Positions 23,662-32,809 of a DNA stretch of 64,000 nucleotides are shown piece after piece. The notes under the pieces were generated by a model, which made no database searches, had not been told where the DNA came from, and saw only the letters and a list, made by a program, of their open reading frames with translations. A program made the translations under genes and the position numbers. Source of the DNA: CAZPAN01 sp964581165. Its GTDB lineage: Bacteria; Actinomycetota; Coriobacteriia; Coriobacteriales; CADBOM01. Location: assembly GCA_964581165.1 (NCBI GenBank), contig CAZOMM010000001.1, positions 1 through 64,000 on the forward strand, written 5' to 3'. Within the stretch, counting starts at the first letter, position 1; each line of letters begins with the position of its first letter.

Positions 23662-24939
23662 ATGCCTCTTGTTGTAATGAAATTTGGCGGCACCTCTGTC
23701 GCAAACGAAGAGAGAATTAAACGAGCTGCAAGGCGCATTATTGAGCGGCGTGAGGCAGGTGATAAGGTCATTGCTGTGGTATCTGCCATGGGCAAGTCCA
23801 CGGATGACTTTGTTAAGCTTGCGCATGCAGTAAACGAGAACCCGTCGAGCAGGGAGATGGATGTGCTTCTCTCGGCAGGGGAGCAAATTTCTATGGCTGT
23901 TATGGCCATGGCGGTAGAAGGCATGGGTCATCATGCAATTTCTTTAACAGGCGGCCAGGCTGGAATTGTGACAGACGTTGCCTTTTCTAAGGCCAAGATT
24001 CGCGAGATTAAATCAGATCGCATTCTGCATGAATTGGACAAGGGTGGCATTGTCATAGTTGCGGGCTTTCAGGGTGTTACAAAAGCGGGGGATATCACCA
24101 CACTTGGACGTGGTGGATCGGATATAACTGCTGTAGCAATAGCCGCTGCCACAGGTGCTGATCTTTGTGAGATCTACACAGATGTTGAAGGTGTTTACAC
24201 AACTGATCCTAGAGTTTGCCCCAGAGCTCGAAAGATTGATGTTATTGGGTACGAAGACATGCTTGAGCTTGCCGATAGTGGCTCGGCAGTTTTGCTATCT
24301 CGAGCTGTTGAGTTTGCTAGAAATTTTGGAGTTAAAGTTCATTGCCGTTCGGCATTTAGTGATAAACCGGGCACTATAGTTAAGGAGGTGCCGGAGATGG
24401 AGTCGGCAGTTATTTCGGGAATTGCACACGATGATTCTGAAGCTAAGGTTACTTTGCGAGATGTGCCTGATCAGCCGGGAGTAGCCGCTAAAGTTTTCTC
24501 CTCTGTGGCCGAGATTGGGGCCAACGTGGATATGATCGTTCAGAATGTTTCCGAAAATGGCATGACAGACCTGTCATTTACAACTCCACTTAGAGATCTC
24601 TCTAAGGTTATGAGCCTGCTTGATGAGCTGGTGTCTGATCTAGGAGCGCGCAGTTACCTCATCGACAAGTCGATTTCTAAGATCTCGCTTGTGGGTGCTG
24701 GAATGAAGACCAACCCAGGTATTGCCGCCAAGATGTTTACTGTGCTTGCAGAAAATGGCATCAATATTTCGCTTATATCAACATCACCTATTAGAGTTTC
24801 GGTGGTTATCGATGAATCCTTTGCACAAAAGGCTGTTCAATGTCTGCATACCGCCTTTGGTTTGGATTCGGATGCCATCTTTGAAGAGACACAGCTTTCG
24901 AGTGAGGAGCTTGCCGCTAAGGCAGAAAAGGGTAGGTAG
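23662..24939 (+). CDS. lysC: Aspartate kinase
   Basis: A 425-residue aspartokinase, first step of the lysine/threonine/methionine pathway. 'VVMKFGGTSVANEERI' at the N-terminus, 'GDITTLGRGGSDITAVAIA' near residue 150 and 'DVEGVYTTDPRV' near 175 mark the kinase domain. Two ACT domains at the C-terminus (VTLRDVPDQPGVAAKVF; ISLVGAGMKTNPGIAAKMF) are the usual feedback site for lysine and/or threonine. ATG at 23662 has GAGGGTGG at about 9 bases; the upstream TTG (23656) is less likely. asd follows, so the first two enzymes of the pathway are together. Confidence 0.96.
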   Translation: MPLVVMKFGGTSVANEERIKRAARRIIERREAGDKVIAVVSAMGKSTDDFVKLAHAVNENPSSREMDVLLSAGEQISMAVMAMAVEGMGHHAISLTGGQAGIVTDVAFSKAKIREIKSDRILHELDKGGIVIVAGFQGVTKAGDITTLGRGGSDITAVAIAAATGADLCEIYTDVEGVYTTDPRVCPRARKIDVIGYEDMLELADSGSAVLLSRAVEFARNFGVKVHCRSAFSDKPGTIVKEVPEMESAVISGIAHDDSEAKVTLRDVPDQPGVAAKVFSSVAEIGANVDMIVQNVSENGMTDLSFTTPLRDLSKVMSLLDELVSDLGARSYLIDKSISKISLVGAGMKTNPGIAAKMFTVLAENGINISLISTSPIRVSVVIDESFAQKAVQCLHTAFGLDSDAIFEETQLSSEELAAKAEKGR

Positions 24940-24943
24940 ACGT

Positions 24944-25080
24944 TGAAGTGCAGATACTGAAGCGCCAGAGGCAGATGCTGAGGTGCCTGAGGTGCAGATG
25001 TTGAGGTGCCAAGGGCGCAGATGCTGAAGCGCGTAAGCGTTGAGGTACAGATGTTGAGGTGCTAGAGGTACCAGAGGCGC
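24944..25080 (+). repeat. Degenerate tandem repeat between lysC and asd
   Basis: Units around GTGCAGATGTTGAGGTGCCAGAG (about 20-24 bp) start just after the lysC stop and run to within 50 bases of asd. They create an open frame that extends asd upstream artificially. Confidence 0.7.
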
Positions 25081-25127
25081 TTAAGTTTTGCCTTTACAAG
25101 ATTCAAGAGAAAGTTAGAGGTGTAACA

Positions 25128-26153
25128 ATGGCTTGGAACAAGGAAATGCCGGCTAATCCGGTTGTAGCAGTATGCGGTGCCACAGGAGCAGTCGGACGCG
25201 AGATGCTCAAGGTGTTGGAGCAGAGAGATTTTCCCGCTAGCCGTTTTGTTGCACTTGCAAGTTCGCGAAGTGCTGGCAAAAAGCTGCCATTTAAGGGAAC
25301 TGAGCTAGAGGTTCAAGAGATGACTCCAGACTCATTCCAGGGCATTGATATAGCTTTGTTCTCAGCTGGTTCGAGTATCTCGCAGCAGATGAGGCCTCAT
25401 GTGGTAGGGGCAGGTGCTGTGATGATCGATAATTCTTCGGCCTTTCGTATGGAAGATGGGGTTCCACTGGTGGTTCCCGAAGTAAATCCCGAGGATGCCC
25501 TTAAGCATGAGGGACTTATTGCTAATCCCAATTGCTCAACTATTCAAATGGTTGTAGCTCTAAAGCCCCTGTATGACATCTCTAAGATTACTAGGGTGGT
25601 TGTGAGCACCTATCAAGCTGCATCGGGTGCTGGTGCCAAGGCGATGGATGAGTTGTTTACGCAATCTCGTGAGTATTTAGATGGCGAAGAGCTGCATATC
25701 GAAGCTTTTGCTCATCAGATTGCATTTAATTGCATCCCTCATATCGATGTGTTTATGGAGGATGATTCCACTAGGGAAGAGTGGAAGATGGTTGCAGAGA
25801 CCAAAAAAATTATGGGCGATCCCGACATCCAAGTTGCAGCAACCTGTGTAAGAATTCCCGTTTTGCGCTGCCATGCCGAGTCGATAAATGTTGAGTTTGA
25901 GGGAGAAGTTAGTGTTGAGGCTGCGCGAGAGGCTTTTGAGAAGGCGGCCGGGGTTACACTCATAGACGATCCTGCTCAAAAGCTTTATCCAATGCCAGGT
26001 CTGCTTGCTGGAACCGACGATACCTACATAGGCAGACTGCGTAAGGATCCTACGGTTGATCATGGAATTGCAATGTGGGTTGTTGCCGACCAGATTCGTA
26101 AGGGCGCTGCACTAAACGCAGTACAGATTGCCGAGATGTTGCTGCCTAGCTAG
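25128..26153 (+). CDS. asd: Aspartate-semialdehyde dehydrogenase
   Basis: A 341-residue NADPH-dependent enzyme. 'VVAVCGATGAVGREMLKVL' near residue 12 binds the cofactor, 'DNSSAFRMEDGVPLVVPEVNP' is near 105, and 'IANPNCSTIQMVVAL' near 130 contains the catalytic Cys; the C-terminal 'GLLAGTDDTYIGRLRKD' is also typical. The frame runs 23 codons further upstream through repeat DNA, but ATG at 25128 has TTAGAGGTG at 6 bases and matches the family start. Followed by a strong bidirectional terminator. Confidence 0.96.
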   Translation: MAWNKEMPANPVVAVCGATGAVGREMLKVLEQRDFPASRFVALASSRSAGKKLPFKGTELEVQEMTPDSFQGIDIALFSAGSSISQQMRPHVVGAGAVMIDNSSAFRMEDGVPLVVPEVNPEDALKHEGLIANPNCSTIQMVVALKPLYDISKITRVVVSTYQAASGAGAKAMDELFTQSREYLDGEELHIEAFAHQIAFNCIPHIDVFMEDDSTREEWKMVAETKKIMGDPDIQVAATCVRIPVLRCHAESINVEFEGEVSVEAAREAFEKAAGVTLIDDPAQKLYPMPGLLAGTDDTYIGRLRKDPTVDHGIAMWVVADQIRKGAALNAVQIAEMLLPS

Positions 26154-26323
26154 GTTTGGCAGCCTAGGTCTGTAAACAAGGCCGCAAGTGGATTTTGCTG
26201 AGGCGGGCCGTATATAGGTCTTACAAATTAGTAACTTGACCAGCTTCTAAGTTAACAAGCTTTGCAAGCAGATCTTTGATTGGATTTGTTTAAGCAAATG
26301 CTCAAGTAAGTGCAATAGATAAA

Positions 26324-26357
26324 GATGCCGGGGCATTACCACAATGACCCCGGCATC
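26324..26357. terminator. Bidirectional terminator between asd and the oxidase operon
   Basis: GATGCCGGGG (26324-26333) and CCCCGGCATC (26348-26357) are a perfect 10-bp stem. Plus exit is GTTTCTGTG, minus exit TTTATCT. It serves the convergent ends of asd and the minus-strand operon. The remainder of this 312-base interval holds only a weak copy of the dispersed element. Confidence 0.7.
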
Positions 26358-26384
26358 GTTTCTGTGCGCCTTGTATTGTGCGCG

Positions 26385-26423
26385 CATTTATTCAGCAGTC
26401 ACGCTAAAGCTGATTTAGCATAG
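26385..26423 (+). repeat. Dispersed 39-bp element, weaker copy E
   Basis: ATTCAGCAGTCACGCTAAAG followed by CTGATTTAGCATAG aligns without gaps to copy C (ATTCAGTAATCGTGTCAATT, CTGATTTGGCATAG). It lies between convergent gene ends, beside the terminator. Confidence 0.5.
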
Positions 26424-26465
26424 ATTCGGCATTTTTCTGAGAGCCACTTTTAGAGAACCCAACTT

Positions 26466-27599
26466 CTAGAACTTAGCTTTAAATCGGTCGTAACTTAGAC
26501 CACTTATGTCTATTGTCGATGACGCACCTGTGTCTATTAGTTCTGCCATCGCGTAGCCTATGCCAGGCGATATTCCAAAACCATGAGCATTAAAGCCGTA
26601 AGCACTAACAAGGCCAGGCACCTCGGGACAATCTCCTAGCACAGGAACCCCATCTGGTGTAATGTCGATCCATCCAGCCCAGGTTCGCACAACATTCATT
26701 TCTGCCATCATTGGGAAATATTTCATAATCCCTCGGCATACACAGGGTGCATTTGTTGAGTTTCCCTTGGTGCTTATGTCGTAAAAGTCGAAGCCCTCAA
26801 GGTCGTCGTCTCCGCCAAATACAAAGGAGCCATGATTGGTCTGCCCTCCGTAAAAGTCGGCTTCTGCTGTACCCAGCATCGTGTCAAACATATGTGGTTG
26901 ACACTCTGTTACAAGGCAGTGATCAATTCGAGGCCTAACTGGAGCGTTTATTTCCACAGTTTCAAGTATTTCTTTGGATTGAGCACCAGCGCACACCATT
27001 ACGGTATCTGCCTCGTATGTGTTGTTCTCGGCTATGACCTTGCGAATTCTGCCGCGAATCTTTCGAAGACTCAAAACCTTTTCGCCAGTGATAAATCTCA
27101 CTCCAGCTTCCATGGCTCGAAGATAAAAGCCTAGGCCAGTCTTGAGGGGATTGGCATGTCCATCGCTGGGACACCAACTAGCACCAACAACCTCTTCTGA
27201 CAGATATGGGTTGATCTGCCTAGCTTCATCTCCCGAGATCATGCTTACATCAAGACCGCAGGCTGCAGCTCTGTCGGCTAATCCTGTGAGAATTTCCATG
27301 TGCTCTTCGGTCTTGCCTAGACGCAGGTTTCCACCTTGGTTGTACTCAACATCAATCCCCAGTTCCTCACCAAGTGTTGGCCAGATATTTTCTACAGCAA
27401 ACATAGCTAGGGGGAGTTCGCGAGGGTCTCGTCCCGACTGTCTTACTCCTCCAGCATTTCTAGATGCAGCACCGTTGAGAATGACATCTTGTGCTTCGAG
27501 GACTATCACATTGGTGATTCCGCGTTTTGTTAAATAGTAGGCTGTGGAGCACCCTTCGATGCCGCCGCCAACAATAATTACATCCGCAGTGTTATTCAT
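26466..27599 (-). CDS. FAD-dependent amino-acid/opine oxidoreductase, beta (DAO-type) subunit
   Basis: A 377-residue D-amino-acid-oxidase/glycine-oxidase fold protein. 'DVIIVGGGIEGCSTAYYLTKRG' opens the FAD site; 'ASRNAGGVRQSGRDPRELPLA' near residue 45 and 'GWIDITPDGVPVLGDCPEV' near 315 are typical of sarcosine oxidase beta, HcnC, OoxB and D-hydroxyproline dehydrogenase subunits. It would oxidise a secondary or primary amine and pass electrons to the alpha subunit. AGGAGGAGC precedes the ATG. It is last in the operon 31299-26466, 8 bases after the BFD-like gene. The substrate cannot be read from sequence. Confidence 0.85.
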   Translation of the reverse strand: MNNTADVIIVGGGIEGCSTAYYLTKRGITNVIVLEAQDVILNGAASRNAGGVRQSGRDPRELPLAMFAVENIWPTLGEELGIDVEYNQGGNLRLGKTEEHMEILTGLADRAAACGLDVSMISGDEARQINPYLSEEVVGASWCPSDGHANPLKTGLGFYLRAMEAGVRFITGEKVLSLRKIRGRIRKVIAENNTYEADTVMVCAGAQSKEILETVEINAPVRPRIDHCLVTECQPHMFDTMLGTAEADFYGGQTNHGSFVFGGDDDLEGFDFYDISTKGNSTNAPCVCRGIMKYFPMMAEMNVVRTWAGWIDITPDGVPVLGDCPEVPGLVSAYGFNAHGFGISPGIGYAMAELIDTGASSTIDISGLSYDRFKAKF

Positions 27600-27607
27600 T
27601 GCTCCTC

Positions 27608-27928
27608 CTAGAAACTTTCGTTGCCAAGATCATGCATCTGAAGGGGCCGTTGCGGGGAGCGGGCTGCTGGCGTACATAGCTCAAGTCGTCCGCATTTAAG
27701 CTCTTTGGCGATGATTCCTTGTGCCAAACGTGTGCAGGTGCGCCCTTGACATAGACCCATTGCACAACGAGTAAATCGCCGTATTTCGGGGAAGCGATAC
27801 AACCCATCGTGTACTGCGCGTCTTATGTCGCCTTTGCTTACTTCTTCACAACGACACACAATAAGGTCGTCGTCGGCTTCGGGTTTAAAGGGATTAGGAT
27901 TGATAGATCTATATGTTGGAGAACTCAT
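27608..27928 (-). CDS. BFD-like [2Fe-2S] protein
   Basis: A 106-residue protein with the bacterioferritin-associated-ferredoxin cysteine pattern: VCRCEEVSKGDI (C-X-C) and 'RRFTRCAMGLCQGRTCTRL' (second pair). In HcnB/OoxA-type dehydrogenases this domain usually forms the C-terminus of the alpha subunit; here it is a separate gene beside the beta subunit. It probably relays electrons between subunits. GAGGAG precedes the ATG. The last 30 residues have no clear motif. Confidence 0.85.
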   Translation of the reverse strand: MSSPTYRSINPNPFKPEADDDLIVCRCEEVSKGDIRRAVHDGLYRFPEIRRFTRCAMGLCQGRTCTRLAQGIIAKELKCGRLELCTPAARSPQRPLQMHDLGNESF

Positions 27929-28024
27929 CTAAGGCTCCTCAAATCTTAGTTTTAGGCTTTTGGGCATTTAAGTTGCAGAGGATGTTTAACTTACAGGGGA
28001 CGTTTAGCTCGCAGGCTTAGCTAT

Positions 28025-29599
28025 TTAGCTTGCGAGCTTAAAGAAACGTGCTTGATGTGCGTATTGGCGTGGGATGCTCATTGTTAGCAGGGCTGTATGG
28101 TCAAAGGCCGATGGATTGGCAATCTTTACAACCTTTGCTCCACATACCTCGTTTCCGCTGCGATCAAGCGCCATTCCTTCAGTTCCCGTGGAGGGCAAGG
28201 GCAAAAACTCGTAAGGCAGAGTAACTTGAGCAGTTCCATCTCCAAGATCCTCATTAACTAAAAAGATGGCTTGGCCTGGGCAAAATGCTACGCACTTACC
28301 ACAATTAGCGCACTTGGCCTTGGGATTGATCGTAGGCAACTTGGTCATGTTGTCCTTGCCTACATTTATGCAGTGCTGAGGACAGGCATCTCTGCAGGGA
28401 TTACAAGGGATGTTTTGTGTGCATTCGATAACTGCATGCCAACCGTCTGTATGCACAAGTCCGCCAAACGAATCTATTTCTTCGTCGGTAACATAGCCTC
28501 GTTTAAGCAAACTTTGAGAAAGAGGGATTCCTTCGTCGGTTTGAGTGATTTCCTTGCCTCTATTTTGCGGAGCAAACATTCCCATTCGCAGGCTGTCCAG
28601 TGCTTCGAGATGTTCTTTTAAGGCTTTACCTGCAGTTTCTGCATCTATGTACCCTAAAAACTCGGCCGCCGATACCGCAGCTATGCGTCCTTCGATCATG
28701 GCCGAACTGGCTTCTTCGATTCCAGAACAGTCTCCTGCAGCATAAATTCCTGGTACCGAGGTAGCGCACCGCTCATTAACAACTGGAACGCTGCCTCCCT
28801 TGTCTGTCATCTCACAACCGGCCATATCTAGAAGCTGCGATTGAGGCGAAAGGCCAGCTGCAAGACAGATTGTGTCTACATCAAAGTGTTTTTCGGTGCC
28901 CTCGATAAACTTAAAGTTGCTGTCTACTTCGGCTATCACAACTCCGCTTACATGGTCTGTTCCTTCGGCCTTTTTGATTGTGTGCGATGTGTAAAAGGGA
29001 ACGCCGGTACGTGCAAGTTTGGATGCGTGTACTCCGTAGCCACCTATTTTGGGCGCTGCGTCAACAAGAGCCACGACTTCGCATCCAGCTTGCAAAAGCT
29101 GAAAACTCACCACAAGCCCAACGTTGCCGGTGCCAAGCATTAAGACTCTTTCTCCAGGTTTGACACCATTGAGGTTCATGAACATCTGAGCGGCTCCAGC
29201 GCCCATAACTCCGGGTAGAGTCCAGCCTTCGAACATGACTGCGTTTTCGGATGCGCCGGTTGCAACTATTATTGAGTCGGCTTTGCAATGCGAGACTTGT
29301 CTATCGTGATGGATCATTAGCTCTTTATTGGGAAAGATTCCCATAACTTCTGTGTTGAGTTCGACCTTGACTCCAGCTTCAGAGGCTTGTCTCAAGAGCT
29401 CTTGACCTATCGTGACTCCGCGTAGTTTAGCTCCGTGTTCTTTGGAGCCAAAAAACTTGTGAATCTGTTTGAATAGCTGACCGCCTGGACGGGAGTTTTC
29501 GTCAAAGACAACAACTTCTAGGCCATATTTTGCAGCTTCTATAGCAGCGCTAAGTCCAGATGGTCCAGAACCTATAATTATCAAGTCGTAGCGTTTCAT
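28025..29599 (-). CDS. FAD/NAD(P)-dependent oxidoreductase alpha subunit with 2x[4Fe-4S] domain
   Basis: A 524-residue flavoprotein. 'DLIIIGSGPSGLSAAIEAAKYG' binds FAD, 'GERVLMLGTGNVGLVVSF' near residue 155 is the second dinucleotide site and 'GIYAAGDCSGIEEASSAMIEGR' near 285 the third FAD motif. From about residue 390 it carries eight Cys in two cluster motifs (CTQNIPCNPCRDACP and CANCGKCVAFCP), so a bacterial-type ferredoxin domain replaces the BFD domain usual for HcnB/OoxA. It likely collects electrons from the DAO-type subunit and passes them to a ferredoxin or membrane acceptor. Confidence 0.88.
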   Translation of the reverse strand: MKRYDLIIIGSGPSGLSAAIEAAKYGLEVVVFDENSRPGGQLFKQIHKFFGSKEHGAKLRGVTIGQELLRQASEAGVKVELNTEVMGIFPNKELMIHHDRQVSHCKADSIIVATGASENAVMFEGWTLPGVMGAGAAQMFMNLNGVKPGERVLMLGTGNVGLVVSFQLLQAGCEVVALVDAAPKIGGYGVHASKLARTGVPFYTSHTIKKAEGTDHVSGVVIAEVDSNFKFIEGTEKHFDVDTICLAAGLSPQSQLLDMAGCEMTDKGGSVPVVNERCATSVPGIYAAGDCSGIEEASSAMIEGRIAAVSAAEFLGYIDAETAGKALKEHLEALDSLRMGMFAPQNRGKEITQTDEGIPLSQSLLKRGYVTDEEIDSFGGLVHTDGWHAVIECTQNIPCNPCRDACPQHCINVGKDNMTKLPTINPKAKCANCGKCVAFCPGQAIFLVNEDLGDGTAQVTLPYEFLPLPSTGTEGMALDRSGNEVCGAKVVKIANPSAFDHTALLTMSIPRQYAHQARFFKLAS

Positions 29600-29617
29600 T
29601 CTTATACCCCCGTTTTG

Positions 29618-30115
29618 CTAGATTTTTGCTGTCATTGCAGTGGACATAGCAACAGGCTTTGACGTGTCAGAGGTATCCGTTGCTGCTTCGCCGAATGTTT
29701 CAGATACGGATGCTTCAGCTGTTCCGGATGTCTCAGATACGGGTGTTTCGAACGTCTCGGGTGCTTTGGATGCTTCGGGTGTTTCAGATGCTTCGAATGC
29801 CTTTGCGCTTACTCCGTACTGAGTTTGTACAGCCATGCCTTTTTCGACGGGGGTAACGCATGTGCGAACATTGGGTTTGCCATCTACGATCATCACGCAG
29901 TCGGTGCATCGTCCTATTGCGCAAAAGACACCGCGTGGTTCATGCAAATTATTTGTATATCGATGAATCATCACACCCGCAGCCTTAAGCGCCGCAGCAA
30001 TTGGCTCTCCCTCGTAAGCTTGAATTGTTTTTCCGTTATAGGTAAACGAAATTAGTTTTCCTTTTTCGGGCTTACCTAGGATTGGGTGGTTCATTATCCG
30101 GTGAGACTTAGACAT
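29618..30115 (-). CDS. [2Fe-2S] ferredoxin-like small subunit with repetitive tail
   Basis: A 165-residue protein. Residues 1-95 match the HcnA/sarcosine-oxidase-type ferredoxin subunit ('LISFTYNGKTIQAYEGEPIAAALKAAG', 'HEPRGVFCAIGRCTDCVMIVDG', 'RTCVTPVEKGM' regions), with Cys positioned for one [2Fe-2S] cluster. The last 60 residues are a Ser/Thr/Glu/Ala/Pro tract (EASETPEASKAPETFETP...) from a tandem repeat and look non-essential. The ATG at 30115 gives the family start; an upstream frame extension overlaps the neighbour. It sits 18 bases before the alpha subunit. Confidence 0.85.
   Translation of the reverse strand: MSKSHRIMNHPILGKPEKGKLISFTYNGKTIQAYEGEPIAAALKAAGVMIHRYTNNLHEPRGVFCAIGRCTDCVMIVDGKPNVRTCVTPVEKGMAVQTQYGVSAKAFEASETPEASKAPETFETPVSETSGTAEASVSETFGEAATDTSDTSKPVAMSTAMTAKI
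29640..29830 (-). repeat. In-frame tandem repeat encoding an S/T/E/A tail
   Basis: Units of 9-12 bp related to GATGCTTCGGGTGTTTCA (plus strand) encode repeats such as EASETPEAS. A very similar peptide (TEASETSEASES) begins the unrelated QueT-like protein at 35822. Confidence 0.65.
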
Positions 30116-30159
30116 TGGATTATCACTTTCTTTTTGGCGATTTGTATTTGGGGGATGAG

Positions 30160-31299
30160 CTAAGCAAACGTGGGAGCGTCCCATAGATGAAGTTTGGTGC
30201 CAATTCCCATCTTTACGGCGTTGTCATAGCAGTACTTGCCCCATGCAACGTCTTCTACCGGCATTCCACCAACACTCATCGTGATAACTTCGTCATCGCT
30301 TTCGCGTCCAGGTGCGCGGTCGAGGAGTATGTCGCCCATAGAGATGATTCGTTCGCGGGTGATCAAGCCGTCGTGAATCATGTCGGTAAACTTGCATCCA
30401 AAGATGTCCATTCCATATCCAAATGTGGGGTAGGGGTACTCATTGGCCCAAGAGTCGTATAGGCCAATATCATCAACAACCAACTTGCACTTATCTATAA
30501 GATATTGATCCTCAACGTCAAAGGCAGAGGTACCGATGATAAAGGCACCAGGCTTGACCCAATCTCCCATAACTTTGGCATAGCTTGTGGGATCTGAGGT
30601 GGCTGTTGCTCCAAAGTAGACACAGTCGCTATCGCGGACTAGTTCTTCCAGTGTGTCTACTACCTCGATAGTTGTAAATTGCGGGTGCTTTTCTTTAACG
30701 TAGGCAATATAGCCATCAATGCCTTGCTGGCTTCTACCCTTGATTTTTACAGTGTCTAGATTTGGAATCTCTGCAGCAAAGGCATCGATTGCTGTACGGC
30801 TAACTCCTCCAGGTCCAAAGATCGCAAGCACCTTGGAATCTTTGCGAGCAAGATGACGAATTCCAACTCCAGGAACACCGCCTGTGCGATATGCGGACAG
30901 CAAGTTTGCAGACTCTAGGGCAATTGGTGCTCCGGTGTCTTTGTCATTGAGCATGACCATAAGGATCGAACGTGGCAGACCCTTTTCCTTGTTGGCAGTG
31001 TTGGAGCCGTACCATTTGCAACCTGCCATGTCAAAGGGGCCTCCTAGATAGGCCGGCATTGCCATAAAGCGTCTATCTTCGCCTTGATCGGTTGGCATAT
31101 TGGGGAATGGTGAGCTTTTGGGGAAGGTGACCATGCATCCATGGGAGGTGCCAGTTTTTCCACCCATCATAAAGTCACCTAATCTGAGGCATTTTAGGAC
31201 CTCTTCCATGGTGTCGATACAATCCGAAATGTTCATTACACCAGCTTTGATCATGTCTTCTTCGTTGAGATAAAGGAAATCGATTGCCGGATAAGCCAT
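30160..31299 (-). CDS. Ornithine cyclodeaminase/mu-crystallin family protein
   Basis: A 379-residue protein with the family's Rossmann region: 'ANLLSAYRTGGVPGVGIRHLARKD' near residue 130 and 'KVLAIFGPGGVSRTAIDAF' near 160. It is about 50 residues longer than typical ornithine cyclodeaminases. Members interconvert amino acids through NAD-bound imine chemistry (ornithine to proline, alanine dehydrogenase, opine metabolism). Leading the oxidase operon resembles the ooxA-ooxB-ocd layout of opine catabolism. Annotation of relatives as 'tyramine oxidase subunit B' is recalled but not checked. A GGAGGATC precedes the ATG. Confidence 0.8.
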   Translation of the reverse strand: MAYPAIDFLYLNEEDMIKAGVMNISDCIDTMEEVLKCLRLGDFMMGGKTGTSHGCMVTFPKSSPFPNMPTDQGEDRRFMAMPAYLGGPFDMAGCKWYGSNTANKEKGLPRSILMVMLNDKDTGAPIALESANLLSAYRTGGVPGVGIRHLARKDSKVLAIFGPGGVSRTAIDAFAAEIPNLDTVKIKGRSQQGIDGYIAYVKEKHPQFTTIEVVDTLEELVRDSDCVYFGATATSDPTSYAKVMGDWVKPGAFIIGTSAFDVEDQYLIDKCKLVVDDIGLYDSWANEYPYPTFGYGMDIFGCKFTDMIHDGLITRERIISMGDILLDRAPGRESDDEVITMSVGGMPVEDVAWGKYCYDNAVKMGIGTKLHLWDAPTFA

Positions 31300-31470
31300 G
31301 GGATCCTCCTTAGTGTCTGCCGCAGCTTCTTAGTGCTTAACATCTTTGCTAGCACCTAGGATTTAATTGACCTGCTGCGGTTTGGCTTTTGCTTTGCTTT
31401 ACTGTGCTGTGCTCTGATCTGGCCCTTATAAAGGGAGTTTTACTTACTACTTATGAAAACTTTTGAGCTT

Positions 31471-32799
31471 TTAATCCAATCCGGTAAAAGCGGGGTATCC
31501 AGATTCGCCATGCAGCGTGGTGTCCAGACCAGAGTTTTCGACGGTTTTGCTGACTCTGAGAGAGCCGCTAAAGATCTTTTTGACAGCAAATCCGATGATG
31601 GCCGTAATTGCAGCGACAAAAACAATCGTTACTAAAACTGCAAGTACTTGGCTTAAAAGTAGGGAGAAATCTCCGGTGTAGATAAGGCCTGCATTAGCAG
31701 ATGGAGAAAGCTCTGGTGTTGCAAACACTCCAACAAGTATGGCTCCCACTAGTCCACCAAGTCCGTGTAGGCCAAAAGCATCGAGAGCGTCGTCCCATCC
31801 AAGTTTTCTCTTGAGCTTTGAGATAAAGAAGTAACAAACTGGGGAGACAATAATTCCCATTACGATGGCTGCCCAAGGTTCGACATAGCCGCAGGCTGGG
31901 GTTATCACCACAAGACCAGCTATGACTCCAGACATCGCGCCAACTAGGGTGACTTTTTTGATTTTGATTTGTTCGACAAGCATCCATGAGATACCACCGG
32001 CACATGCTGCAAACAGGGTGTTCGCAATAGCCAAACCGGCGTTGCCATCGGCTACTAGTGCAGAACCGCCGTTAAATCCAAACCAACCCATAAACAGCAT
32101 GCCGCCACCAAACATTACAAATGGAACATTGTGAGGACGCGCAGTGGAGACTTCAAAGTCTCTTCTCTTTCCAAGAATTAGGGCTAAGACTAAGCCAGAT
32201 AAACCTGAGCAAATATGAACTGCAGTTCCGCCTGCAAAGTCGATGGCTCCAATACCATCTTGGATAAGGCCATTACCCCAAACCATATGAGCCATTGGGG
32301 CATAGACCAAAAGCGGCCATACAACTGCGATTACAGCTACTGCTCCAAACTTAGCCCTACCTGCCAAAGAACCTGTAACGATGGCTGTGGTTACCATTGC
32401 AAAAGTTGCTTGGAATGCAACGCTAACGATTTCTGGATATGTGCCATAAGAGGCTTCGGCAAGAGTAGATGTATCCGTGGTTGATGTATTTGAGCTGATT
32501 ACTTCTGATAGTGGCCAAGAGGAACCTATGCGCTCTAATCCCCCCACAAACAGAGCCGAGATACTCTGAATGCTGCCATCTTCTGCAAAGGCATCACTCG
32601 CGTTTCCATAAGCTATAGAGTCGCCTATTAGCGGCCAAGTGCAGCCTACGATACACATTGCAAGAATGCACATCAGCATTGTGTTGACTACATTTTTGCG
32701 CCGTGCAAGCCCTCCATAAAAAAGGGCCAATGCGGGACTCATCATGAGCACCAGAGCGCAGCTGACGATCATGAATGCAGTCGTGCCGGTGTCGTACAT
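31471..32799 (-). CDS. amt: Ammonium transporter
   Basis: A 442-residue Amt/MEP/Rh channel with eleven predicted helices. 'CALVLMMSPALALFYGGLARRKN' near residue 15, 'DFAGGTAVHICSGLSGLVLALILGKR' near 185 (first pore His) and 'LDAFGLHGLGGLVGAILVG' near 340 (second pore His) are diagnostic. AGGGTGGG lies before the ATG. No glnK/glnB gene is adjacent, which is unusual. Its position upstream of an amine/amino-acid oxidase operon suggests handling of released ammonium. An 11-bp hairpin and a 17-base palindrome lie in its leader. Confidence 0.95.
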   Translation of the reverse strand: MYDTGTTAFMIVSCALVLMMSPALALFYGGLARRKNVVNTMLMCILAMCIVGCTWPLIGDSIAYGNASDAFAEDGSIQSISALFVGGLERIGSSWPLSEVISSNTSTTDTSTLAEASYGTYPEIVSVAFQATFAMVTTAIVTGSLAGRAKFGAVAVIAVVWPLLVYAPMAHMVWGNGLIQDGIGAIDFAGGTAVHICSGLSGLVLALILGKRRDFEVSTARPHNVPFVMFGGGMLFMGWFGFNGGSALVADGNAGLAIANTLFAACAGGISWMLVEQIKIKKVTLVGAMSGVIAGLVVITPACGYVEPWAAIVMGIIVSPVCYFFISKLKRKLGWDDALDAFGLHGLGGLVGAILVGVFATPELSPSANAGLIYTGDFSLLLSQVLAVLVTIVFVAAITAIIGFAVKKIFSGSLRVSKTVENSGLDTTLHGESGYPAFTGLD

Positions 32800-32809
32800 G
32801 AACCCACCC

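Noticed and set aside
25059..25127. Upstream extension of asd
   Set aside because: Runs through degenerate repeat DNA; the ATG at 25128 has its own ribosome site and family start.
32200..32484. Plus-strand frames opposite amt and similar long shadow frames elsewhere
   Set aside because: They are reverse-strand shadows of well-supported genes with no ribosome sites.
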